Below, in pieces: positions 35,666-46,407 of a DNA stretch of 64,000 bases. The notes beneath the pieces are model-generated. The model ran no database searches, was not told where the DNA came from, and saw only the letters and a list, made by a program, of their open reading frames with translations. Made by a program: the position numbers and the translations under genes. Position 1 is the stretch's first letter. Each line of letters opens with the position of its first letter. Source of the stretch: Dryas octopetala (lineage: Eukaryota > Streptophyta > Magnoliopsida > Rosales > Rosaceae); NCBI GenBank assembly GCA_963921425.1, contig OY992835.1, positions 15,066,001 to 15,130,000 of the forward strand, given 5' to 3'.

Positions 35666-36664
35666 TTACCTGTGCGGTCAACACGTTTGGCTCTTTAGTT
35701 TATGCACTTTTAATTCCCACTTGCACTTAAGCATTGACAAACTCTATTTGTTTTTATTTTTTTTGTTTACAAATTGACAAACTCTATTATTGAAATCTTC
35801 AAGGTCCATTGTTGTAAGGGAGACTTAGAGTTTAGTTCATTTTATGAGTCATTCTTAGACTAAGACCGGTAGTGATTTAGGGTTTTTAATTAAGTCCTTT
35901 TATTTTTCTTCTTTGACAGTTTTATGTTAGGTTTTAACTCCAAGATTTTGGGCGGAGCCCAAAATCTCGGAGTTAAAACCTAATATGCAGCCTCTACAAA
36001 GCCTACTCTACACCTTAGGAGAGAAAATACCCTTAATATAAGGGGAAATATCCTTTAAATCGGAGAATTATTTTATTATGAATTAAAAAAATTTTCTTAT
36101 AAATTAAAAGGACTTTATTATGAATTAAAAGAATTTTCTTATAAATTATTATGAATTAAAAAGATTTTCTTATAAATTTTAAAACACTCCTGGTCTCCTT
36201 CTAAAAACTATTTTTCTAAATAACCTAAGTCTAATTATCTCTTATTGTAATGATATCTTAAAGTTTTAAATCACTTTTTTGATATATATATATATACACA
36301 CATGCAAGGCCGGCCATCTAAAGTTTTAAATCACTTTTTTGAGTCAACATATATATAACTACTCTTTATTCTTTTTTATCAGATTACAAACTCTAATATT
36401 TAAATCTTCAAGTTCCAAAGTTTAAGGTAAGTCCACCCCTTGTACACAATTAATTATTTTTAATTATTACGCAATTGGGCAAATTATTATTGAACTTAAT
36501 TTTTAATTAGTGGTTTGAGTGTTAGACCTCTTCGTGAATGATCGTGATAACTAAACAACTACTCCTCTATGTGTATAAATTTGATCATGCATGGCCAGAA
36601 TAACACCACAAAAGCACACAAACAACAATCAGATAAATATACACAACCTTGATCTGAAATTAGA
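35666..36664. other. Intergenic with hairpin and AT tandem repeat; BAHD promoter
   Basis: It contains the near-perfect hairpin 35927-35983, a three-unit AT tandem repeat (about 36068-36180, ATTATGAATTAAAA / TTTTCTTATAAATT) and a direct repeat TAAAGTTTTAAATCACTTTT at about 36256 and 36318. A TATA-like GTATAAAT lies at 36572-36579, 86 bases before the BAHD start. Confidence 0.6.
35927..35983. repeat. 27-bp stem, 3-base loop palindrome
   Basis: TTAGGTTTTAACTCC then AGATTTTGGGC, loop GGA, and the exact inverse except for one position. The stem pairs 26 of 27 bases. It may be a fold-back relic of a transposon end or a replication-slippage product. Confidence 0.85.
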
Positions 36665-38097
36665 ATGAATCGAATGATGGTTGAAGTGGAAACACTCAAC
36701 AAGGAGATTATCAAACCATCTTCTCCAACCCCTGACCATCTTCGCCAGTACCAATTCTCCTTGATTGATCAACAATCTCCCCCAATCTATATCTCTTTGG
36801 TCCTCTTCTATAAATTCAATGACCAGACACAATCCTGCATTACTGAAATATCCAAACACCTTAAGAAGTCCTTAGCCCAAGCCTTAACCCTTTACTACCC
36901 ACTAGCCGGAAGACAAGCACTCAAGTCAAGTGCCAACTTTCTGATGTTCTCAACAATCCCAACCCTTCGGAACTCAATAAACTGGTCCCATTTGAACTTT
37001 ATGATACTGACAATAACTTTGTGTTTGGTGCTCAGCTGAATGTGTTTGAATGTGGAGGATTTGCCATCAGTGTCTGCCTTTCTCACAAGATTGTAGATGG
37101 GTTATCCATGCTCATGTTCACCAAAACATGGGCTGCCATTGCCCGCGGCGAAGATATTGATGATGATGAAGCCAAAATAGAGCGTCCCCAGTTTGTTTCG
37201 GCCACGCTCTTCCCACCCAAGGACCACACTGGATTTGATGCACGCAGAATCACACAAAATAAAGTAACAAAGAGGTTCGTGTTCGATGGCTGTATGATAG
37301 AGGATCTTAGAGCACAATATGGTCTGATGACGATGAAACGCCCCTCGCGTGTCGAGACCTTATCAGCTTTCTTATTCTCCCGATTTGTGGCCTCCAACAA
37401 TCATCGTCAAGAGAAGTCGTACATGCTGGCCCATGTTGTGAACCTGCGTCCGAGGTTTGATCCACCACTGCCGCAACGTTCTTTTGGAAATCTTCATCAC
37501 TTTGCGATAACGACGCCGTCTTTGAATACTGGGGAAGATCAATGTTATGGCCTGACCTGGCAAGTTCGAGAGGCAATAAAGAAGATTGACAAGGACTACA
37601 TCAAGGCACTACAACAGGGGGATGAGCACTTGAATGTCACTAAGAAAAATTCTAATAGTTTTAACCGAGGAGAGATTGTTACGCCTCTAGGTTACACTAG
37701 TTTGTGCAAATTTCCTCTGTATGAAGATAATGATTTTGGTTGGGGGAGACCTGCATGGGTGGGCTTGCCCCCACGCCCCTTCAACAACTTTGTCATTTTC
37801 GTCGATGCCAAAGAGGGTGGTGGAATAGAGGCATACATTAGCTTGGCTGAGGAAACCATGGCTAAACTTCAAAGTGACACTCAAATTCTCCACCGGGTGT
37901 GTCCGGGTTGGACTGGTTCTAGTTCCAGGTTAACCCATCAACTGATCCGGTTTAATCGGGTTGCAAATTCTTATGCCCAAAACCGACCAAATATTATTAA
38001 GAAGCAAATTCATACCAAACCAGTGAAACTTGGCTCAGGTCCAGGTCTGGGTCCGATTTTATTCCGTTTACTTCTTAAGCTTTTGAAAAGGAGATAG
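36665..38097 (+). pseudogene. BAHD acyltransferase (clade III, vinorine-synthase-like), disrupted
   Basis: It starts MNRMMVEVETLNKEIIKPSSPTP, typical for acyl-CoA-dependent BAHD enzymes that acetylate alcohols or alkaloids in the cytosol. The catalytic HxxxD motif is intact as HKIVDG (about 37084) and the structural DFGWG is present (about 37734). Between PLAGR (about 36913) and QVKCQLSD (about 36922) the frame changes, and about 20 residues that family members carry there are missing. The first frame therefore ends with a stop just after 37030, and the second, much longer frame is open from about 36922. The C-terminus also runs about 65 residues past the usual end (from about QILHRV on), with a basic tail LLLKLLKRR. 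No intron is seen. It was probably functional until recently. Confidence 0.75.
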
Positions 38098-38767
38098 ACA
38101 TGCAGAAAATCTTGAAACAAAGTTTGGACCTGAAAAATAAATGAATGGTATTACCTCAATTTTTATTTATCAAGATGACATCACAGTTTCGTATTTGTTA
38201 TGAATAAATGAAGTCTAAAGTGAGCCCAATTGTTGAACAATAAAATGTGATATTGGGATCCATAAAGTTAGAATAGTAGTTGTTGCTTCTAGTACTACTC
38301 TCCATGTGTTGGTGTAAGGAAATGATCTCTTATGAATAAATATAAATTATGTGTTGTTTTATTCATTTTGTATATATATGTAACAAAAAAATTTAAAATA
38401 TTTGTACGAATATTATTTTTAGGGTGATTTCGATATTAGTTCATTAAATTGCATTTTTTTAGAGTCTAACGCTATTACTTTTCTTTTAATAGTTAAAAGC
38501 CCATATTTAAAATCTTGCTCCACGTAGAATAACAATATTCCATTAAATTTATATTATTTACAAATTATGCCATTATGTAATTAATATTTATTTTCAAATT
38601 ATGTAACTCTTTAATTGCCATTAATTATCCAATTTTTCTAGAAAATGAATCCCCTAAAATTCATTAAAACACTTAATTTAAGGCGTGTGATATAAATATA
38701 TATAATTGAGTTAAATAAGGAACCTACAAGGCTACAACTGAGAATTGTTTGTAGGTTCATTATAATA
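38098..38767. other. Intergenic
   Basis: AT-rich BAHD 3' flank with no supported feature. Confidence 0.4.
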
Positions 38768-39190
38768 ATGTGGTTTTTTTACATTTTATCCACCTGAAGT
38801 TTAGGCTCAATCTCACTTTACCATCTAAAAAAAAAAAAATTGTCTCAATTTACCACATAAATTAAAAATTTTTTTGCAATGTACCACCTCTGACTAATTT
38901 TGTCTTAATTTTTGTTAAAAATAAGAGTGTTTTGATGTTTTTCAAGTTCCTATTGTTAAGAAAAATGGTTTTTTTACGCTTTATTTACTTTGATACAATA
39001 AAAAACTGACTTGAAAAAGACCAAAGCACCCTTATTTTTAACAAAAGTTTAGACAAAATGAGTCAGAATTATTACATTGCAACAAATTTTTAATTCATGT
39101 GGTAAATTGAGACAAATTTTTTTTTAGGAGGTGAAGTGAGATTGAGCTCAAAGTTCAGGTCGGTAAAGTGTAATAAAGTCTTATAATGTA
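38768..39190. mobile_element. Fold-back MITE with long terminal inverted repeats
   Basis: Left arm 38775-38940 (CTCAATCTCACTT...TGTCTCAATTTACCACAT) and right arm 39010-39185 (ATGTGGTAAATTGAGACAAA...AAGTGAGATTGAG) are inverse over about 165 bp, leaving a short centre. The target duplication is not clean; TATAAT-like words flank both ends. Non-coding. Confidence 0.75.
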
Positions 39191-39900
39191 GGTGTTTTAA
39201 TTCATATAAGTTCATTAATTTGTGTAGGTTATCATTACTAAAAAAATTGTTTGTAGGTTTATTAGTTGTTGTAGGTAATTTATTTGTTAATGATTAAATA
39301 ATTATATTTTGTTACCAAAAAGTAATCAGATTATATTTTTTTTGTTTCAATTTTATGTAATATATATGATAAAGTTTAATGTTATTTTTACATAATGATT
39401 TTCATCCAAATAGTTTATAATTTTGTGGCCTACAAAAAAAAATTCATATTTTTTGGGAAAATTTCATATTTTGAGAGCATAACATTTTCCTAGATAGTAA
39501 TAGTTCATTATAATTTTTAGAAGTGTCTACAGTCTATATTTCATAAATTATCTTTTAAGGCAAAATGGGTTCCCTGATTCCTACCGAATGGGTTGTCTGA
39601 CCCAAAAAGAAAAATAGAAGAAATGTTGTACCACTTATTTGCAGCATAGAATTCTATCCCATTCAAGGAAAATAAAAATATCCTTCCAGCTCACAGTAAC
39701 AAGAAAGCAAAGAGAATACTTGCAATTCAATCTATTGAAAACAACTTTATGTATATATGATTTTCAGGGCTTGTCCCATATGAGAATTGCACAATCTTAT
39801 AATTTGCTCGACAGATACAAACAACACTATAATCAGGAAAAAAATTATATGAAAAGAAAAACAAATAAAACAAAATGAGCAAATCATTATACATACAAAC
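39191..39900. other. Intergenic
   Basis: AT-rich DNA; the last part is the likely 3' UTR of the minus-strand NRG2-like gene. Nothing else is supported. Confidence 0.4.
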
Positions 39901-42900
39901 TTATTCTCTTGCTGAACTCTCACTTGGATTATGGGGTGATCTGGACCTTAAGTGTTTGTACATTTCTGAACAAGCAAAAGCAAAATCCGACAATGCCCTA
40001 AAGAGTTCTGGCAACCGAGATTTAAGACTTGTTATAGACTTCTCTCTCACCTGAAGGCATAGCCTCTGATAGGCTTCCTCCTCCTCTTCTAACCTCTTCT
40101 TCACTACTTCCACATTAAACTGCCTTTCTGCAATAGCCTCATTGTGAGCGTGGCCTTCTGTTCTATCTGGATCCACTTCGTCCGGCATGTTCTTCTGCAT
40201 ATATTTACTGTACCAGTCTTCAAATTGCCTTGTCTTGCGGGCAAGCTCTTTCCGGGTATCTTCACATTTTTCTTTCATTCTCATTTCTTCCTGTTGGTGA
40301 TGCATTATAGTATCTACTACAGCAGCAAAGTTGTGTATAGCAGTTTTCGCAACATCATCTGGAAGTTTCTCTAGATGATCATGCCACGCAATGAGGAGTC
40401 CCTGAATAGGGGGACGTTGAATTCTTGGTGGAGAAGAAACTTTCTCCTTCAAGTTGCTCTCAATTGGGATGAGATTAAGTTTTAACCATTTGTTGAGGGC
40501 ATTTATATACTCCTTTTGATGACTCACAAGCTTCACAAACTGCGAATGCCACTCTTGCACAACAGCATACAGCTGGATAGTGCGCTCATGGTGGTGCTCA
40601 CTTGTTTGCTTGGGACATTGGGAGATATCAAAAGACCTGAGAGCTATCACCATCTTTGACTGGTGCTCATGGTGAGCTTGCATGGTTTCCCACATAATAG
40701 CCATCCTGCAGTCCAGGAAACATTATTAGTGGTTTCAAATTTTATGTTGAAGACACCAGCAAAAAAACAATTACGTTGAAGATGTAAGAAGGTTCAAGCA
40801 TTAAAGATCTAAAAGTCCCCACAAGGACAGTTCAGCGGTAAAATCCACTACCACTAAGAGCCCATTCCGTGACAGGCAGGGCAATGTCCTTTTGACTAGC
40901 CAGAAAAGATAAAATTATTGAAGCATCAAAATCTACAAGACAGAAGGATGGGTCACCATATATAGTTTTCCTTGAAAATGTGAATAAACAAGGTAATCTT
41001 TTACAGGTCTTCATAGAGAATGGTAGCACTATCCGCTCATAAGACAAATGAGAGGAAAGGTAATCTTATGCTGAATGCCCTCCAACATAAGAATATCAAT
41101 TAATTCCAATTGATAAGTGTCAGTTCCATATTTCTATATAGCACACACAGCTAGTCAAATGCCAGTGTAGATGAAGAGATGCCAATGTTTTCTTTTCATT
41201 TTCTTTTCAAAAAATAATTTTCAGCACCCTATTTTCTGCAAAACCTATCCAGTAACTATTGAACCTCCTGGGAAAAAAACCTCCTTGCAATATCTACCAA
41301 CAACTTATTATTTCACACCCATTCAACCATCTAAAAAGAATCTTGTTCTATATTATAAAATTCAATTTCCTCTATTGGCTTAGGATCACTTGTTTGGAAA
41401 GCAACACAGAATCATGTCAAAATCTAAGAAAACTTGTAACTGCTCATCAAGAAATTAAGTTACCATGCAGAATGCAGAGCACTCCAACTACAGAAAAATC
41501 ACAGGCAAAGAATCGCACATACTACCACATTGCAAACTCACCCTTCAACAAGCTGAACAAGTTTTGGGTATAACTGTTGATCTCGTAAACCATTTATCTC
41601 CGCTACTGTTGAATCCATGGATTGCATGTCAACAATGTATCTCGTATGCAGATGACTAACTGTTGCTTTTGCTTTCTCCAATGCTTCAGAGTTAGTACCC
41701 CGTTTCTTCAGCTTGTTCAGCGAAGCAACCTTCTTTTGGTACTCAAACTTCATAAGCTCGCCTGCCTATCCAACAATAGTCAATCCCAAATAAGATTCAG
41801 TACACAACAAGTAGCATTGCAGGTTACTTTACGACACAATGAATACCAAACGAACCCAATTTGCATTAGCATTTAGGATACTGAAAATTATTAAGCATAA
41901 ACATGAAACTTCAGGGTACCTTGACTTCATCATATAGCTTTTTCTCCCATGCCAACAACTTATCCAAGACGGTAGCGTGAGTTTCATGCTCTTCGGAGTC
42001 GAAGTCATCCTTGCCATCATCAACATTAGGAATTCCTCTGAAAGAGCGATTCCATGTAATCACACGCATCACTCTAGCAGAGTGATCAATATGCCCTGTT
42101 GTAAATGCAATTGCCAAGCAAACATCAGAACCATTCAAACATAACAAATAAAAAAAATACTCACAACAGAATCACAGAAAAGCTGAATGAGTACCCCGAT
42201 TATCGGCGAAATTCGAGTGATAATGGAGGCGGGTGGCCTCCAACATCTTCGAAACCTCATGTGCACTCTCAGAAGCCTTGAGAAAATGGTCATCAAGGTC
42301 CGCAAACACCTGCAGCAAATTCACACTCCCTTTCGTCCCCCCCGCCACCTTCGCCTTCTTCAAGCTCTTCCCCGTGGACCCCGAACTCGACGCCACCGCC
42401 GCATCCACCACCACCGGCTGCGGAGGAGATGGAGCCGGAACCGCCGCCACCTCCTCCTCCTCCACCACCACTTTCGGACTCCTCTTCACCTCCTCTTCTT
42501 CTTCTTCTTCTTCTTCTTCTTCTTCTTCTTCTTCTTCAACACGCTCCACTCTCTTCGGCCTTTCGTCGAACAACTTCCTTGCAAACTCCTCTTTCGGCGG
42601 CTCCTCCGCGTCCGCCAGCGTCGGCGCCGGCATGTCCACCGAGAAGAAGTAATCGTAGGGCGTGTCCTGATGCTGCGGCAGCGGCGGCACCGTCCGGCTC
42701 TCCACCGAAGGCGGAGGCGACATCGCCGGCGCCGGCGTTTGGGGGCCATTCAAACCGCCGTCATTTTCGACGACGCCCCCTCTGTTCCTGCTGCTCCTGC
42801 TCCGCCTCCTCAAGCTCTCGCTTTTCTCAATCACTTCATCCTCGTCCTCGTCCTCCATGATGGGCTTGGGCTTCGTATTGGGCCGGGTCGGAATCGGTTG

Positions 42901-43260
42901 GGGCTTGATCTCGGGCATGCTGACGGCGCGCTGGAGAGGGGAGGAGGGGGTGGTGGAGAAGTCGGGGAGCGGCGGAGGCGGAGGAAATGGTTCGATAGGG
43001 GGCTGTGGGGGGGCAGGTGCTGGGCCCAAATTGGGCTGGTGATGGGCCTGGAGCTGGACCAGCTGGGCCGGGTGCTGGACCACCTCGCCCTGGGCGTAGT
43101 CGCTCAAGGCGGCCCCGGTGTTCTTCAAGTAGACGGCGTAGGAGGAATGGGCGGCGGCGAACGCGTTGCGGGCCGTCACCGCCTCTTTCATGAACTGCTT
43201 CCGATCTTTGCATCGCGACACCGCTTCCTCGTTCTCGATCTTCGATTGGGTGCAGCCCAT
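39901..43260 (-). CDS. NRG2-like protein (DUF630 and DUF632)
   Basis: Exons (minus) 42195-43260, 41920-42095, 41542-41765 and 39901-40705 join to 756 residues in one frame. The N-terminus MGCTQSKIENEEAV is the DUF630 start; Gly2 and Cys3 fit N-myristoylation and palmitoylation. A long Pro-rich and acidic linker includes a run of 16 Glu encoded by GAA/GAG repeats (about 42490-42540). The C-terminal half is DUF632 with coiled coils (WNRSFRGIPN, ... WYSKYMQKN ... RLEEEEEAYQRLC). The family includes Arabidopsis NRG2, a positive regulator of nitrate signalling, and APSR1-like proteins; I cannot say which subgroup this one serves. Exon 1 is much more GC-rich than the rest. The open frame on the opposite strand across exon 1 is a shadow. 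Confidence 0.9.
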
Positions 43261-44992
43261 TTGGGCTGTTCGGGTCGCGGTGGGAAATGGGTCGGGTTCG
43301 ATTTGGATGATGGTTTGAGCTTCAGAGAGGTACAGTAGAGAGAGCTTTGAAGGCTTCAGTGCTTCACAGCTTGAAGCTTGGAGAAGCTTTTACTTTCGAC
43401 TCTCTGCGTGTGTCGTCTTCTTTTGCGTTGGTTTGTGAAAGAATAATGATACAATACGGAACACCGGAGAGGACTCAACTCTCAAGAGCGTTTAGTGATG
43501 TTTTATTTTATTTCTATTTCACGTTTTTTATTTTGTTATATTTTATTATTTCATTGTTGGGATTGGGTGTTGATAAGGGACAAGGAGATGGGTATTGGGC
43601 TTGGAGATTGGGCTTCTTAGGAATTTAGGATAGGGTTTACAGATTTAGCAGCAGCATAAACAAATTCAAAACAAAGGGTCAAGAAAGTCAAACTCATAAA
43701 CTAGTGCAACAATTGTCTTATGGTGAGGGGATAAGATGCTAATTGCTATGAAGGTGAGAGAAATGCATGGAAATTTGGTGGGAGCAGTTAAGACTTACAA
43801 CAAGTTATGCTAGTGCTAGGCACTATATTGAGATTGAGGTTGCCCACAAACTAGCAAAAGCCAAATATAGAAAATAACTTAAATTGAGATGGGTCCCACA
43901 CTCCCACTGACTCTACTCCATCTTCAAGTGTTTGTTATATTCCATGAATCTTAACTCTGAGACGAGCAATCAGTGCGAGCACTACACACTATACTTTTGG
44001 ATCAAATGGCCCAAAATTCATACTTTACAATGAAAAATATGAACCCATTAGATTCAAGGGTGAAAAATGTATTTGCATCACAGACTATGTCCACATATTA
44101 ATATTTCACCTCAAGACTGCCTACATTTAAGTAATATGTGTAGAATACAGTGAAAGAGTAATTAGATTCATGAAATCAATTTGTGTGCGATAGACTAGTA
44201 GCTCATACTAAAATATTATTATTATTTATTGTAAAGTATGATTCTAGTTTTTCATTTAATTTAGAGAAGAAGATTCTTACTTGAGAACTATCGATATAAT
44301 AGAGAGAAATATCATTAGATCAATAACAATTATATGTATTCACTTTAAATGTAACTTATTCCATTAGGAGACTTACAAATTATGTTGTAGTCTTGTAGGT
44401 CTTATCGCAAATGATAAATTAGTCTCCACCTTTAAATGTGACATCAATTGTAAAATTTGATTTTGCATATTAATATTAAATAAATCCAGACTGATATATA
44501 AACTCAAAGGTTATGATTGGTGTAATATTCTAATTTTAAAATTTGTTTGATAAACAATTGAATTATACCTCAAAAAAAGTAAATAATCGAATTAAACTGA
44601 TAATATGGTCGTGATTCGTTAGATGCTTTTGCAATTGTACTACGTGAAACAGAGGATCATGAGCTGTTTGGGCTAATAAAGCAGAGAATTGCTATACTGG
44701 CGACTTGCGAGAATAATAGGCTTGAGTTGGCTACTTTAATTTGCACCTTTTATTCGCTTTTGCAGTTTGCCTTTGAAGTGGCTTTGGGACCCACCTGCCA
44801 CCTCAGATTCTGTCAGAACGGTGCATGGAAGTTACTTTTCTCTTTTTGGGTAAATCTTGCCATTACCGTTACCGCGTTACGTTACCAAAACAAAATTAGT
44901 GTAACAAGTGGAAGGTTCTTGTCATTGTTGTTATCGAAATGATTTTCTGGTAATTTAATGCAAAAATGATTCTTTATTATTGATTTCTTAAT
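43261..44992. other. Intergenic
   Basis: The NRG2-like promoter and 5' UTR region, then AT-rich spacer. A CT/GA-mixed leader is visible at 43325-43400. No further gene is supported. Confidence 0.45.
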
Positions 44993-45935
44993 GCTGCCTT
45001 TGGATGAAGTAATTTGAAACTACTAAGGAATTCACAAATGACGAAATTAAAAATGATATGATTTAAAATTCTAGAATTTGTAAATTCTTTTGTTTGGATA
45101 AATGTAATCATAATAGAATTTAAATACGAAATTTATAGTAGTTTTATAAAAGAGTGATGGTGATGGTAGCAACAATTAAAATGATGTTTGTGGTAAGTTG
45201 ACGATGGTAGTAGGGGTGATGGGCCACGGGCGGTGGAAGAAATGGTGGTGGCAAAAATTGGGGTATTGGAGGTGGCGGCAACGGCGACATTGGCGGTGAT
45301 GGTGATGGTGGTCGCGACGGCAACGGCGATGGTAGTGGTGATGGCATTGGTGATGGAGGCAGCGGTGTCAGTGTCGGTGGTGGTGGTGTCAGTGATGGTG
45401 ACGGTGGCGGCGACGGTAGTGGCAATAGTGGCGGCTATGGTGGTAGCGGCGGAGGTGGTGTCGGTGGTGGTGGCAGCGAGCAGTGGTAGTGGTGGTGGCG
45501 GTGGTGGTGGTGGTGATGGTGGTCGCGGTGGTGGTGGTAGTGGCGATGGTGGTTGTGGCAGCAGAGGTGGTGTCGGTGGTTGTGGTGGTGATGGGGGCGG
45601 CGGAGGTGGCGGTGGCAGTGGTAGTGGTGGTGACAATGGTGGTGGTGGTAGCGGCGGTGTGGTGGTAGTGGTGGTGGTATTGTAATTAATTGGCAAGGTG
45701 ATTAGTGGACACGACTTTTTTTTATTTATAAAAATTGAAATTTTGAAAATGACACCAATTTAGATGTAATTTAAACTTGAAATTTACAGTCTTCAAATCC
45801 CAAGTTTTTTTCCACATAGAATTTACGAAATTCTATATTTGTGGACCCAAACAAAGAAATTAGAACATATAATTTCTTAAATGCTGAATTTTGTTTAAAT
45901 TTCAAGTTTTTTTTCTCCATCCAAACACACCATAA
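44993..45935. mobile_element. Probable TIR element carrying an expanded GGN block
   Basis: The outer edges read TTTGGATGAAGTAATTT on the left and, inverted, TTTGGATGGAGAAAAAA on the right, and both flanks contain short inverse words (GAATTTGTAAATTC / GAATTTACGAAATTC). This is suggestive of a hAT- or Mutator-type end pair. Between them lies the trinucleotide-rich block 45152-45685. The classification is weak. Confidence 0.35.
45152..45685. repeat. GGT/GGC-rich trinucleotide block, about 530 bp
   Basis: The plus strand is almost entirely built of GGT, GGC, GAT and AGT triplets, with G on one strand and C on the other. It keeps open frames on both strands (poly-Val/Gly or poly-Pro/Thr) that do not resemble any protein. 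Its purine skew and GG density make it a G-quadruplex candidate. Confidence 0.9.
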
Positions 45936-46407
45936 AAGAAAAATAATTAATATCTTAATAGCATTTTCAGAAGTGTTTTTTCTCTTTTCATTTTTAAGAG
46001 TCGAGGTGGATGCGGTTGCCTGCCGGCCGCCACCCATGGCGACTTGGCAAGTGAGGGAAGAAGAAAAAGAGGTCGCCTGCGGTGGGGCGGGATGGGTTGG
46101 CTGCCAGGATTGGGTGGAGGTGTAGGGTGTTCAAAATTTTTAATTCATTTGATTTTTCATTAAGGGTTTTGAGAGGTCAATCTTCTTCGTTCTTCTTTTT
46201 TCCTATATTAGCAAAAAGCATTCAATAAGTTTCCTTTTCATAATTCTTCGAAATGCTGGATATATTATTGCACTACAAATTCATGAAAACAACCAATTTG
46301 CAACCTTTTTTTTTTGGTCGGAAACCAATTAGCAACCTTTGGTCATTAAAAACAGAAGGTTTAGTGGTTTACATCAAATCCGGTCTCACTGTCACATGAG
46401 TATCGTA
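45936..46407. other. Intergenic
   Basis: A short GC-rich patch at 46005-46125, then AT-rich DNA. The end is the probable 3' UTR of the METTL22-like gene. A CACTACAAATTCATG word at 46270 resembles a CACTA transposon tip, but no partner end is seen. Confidence 0.4.

Noticed and set aside
35927-35983. Rho-independent-style terminator
   Set aside because: The organism is a plant; a strong hairpin has no such meaning for Pol II genes, and no bacterial gene is nearby.
42187-43338. Long plus-strand open frame of 383 codons across the NRG2-like first exon
   Set aside because: It is antisense to a well-supported exon. Its Arg/His-rich translation is the mirror of Pro/Glu-rich GC-biased codons, and it has no domain.
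45133-45696. Open frames on both strands in the GGN block
   Set aside because: They are pure products of the trinucleotide repeat, with no start context or homology.
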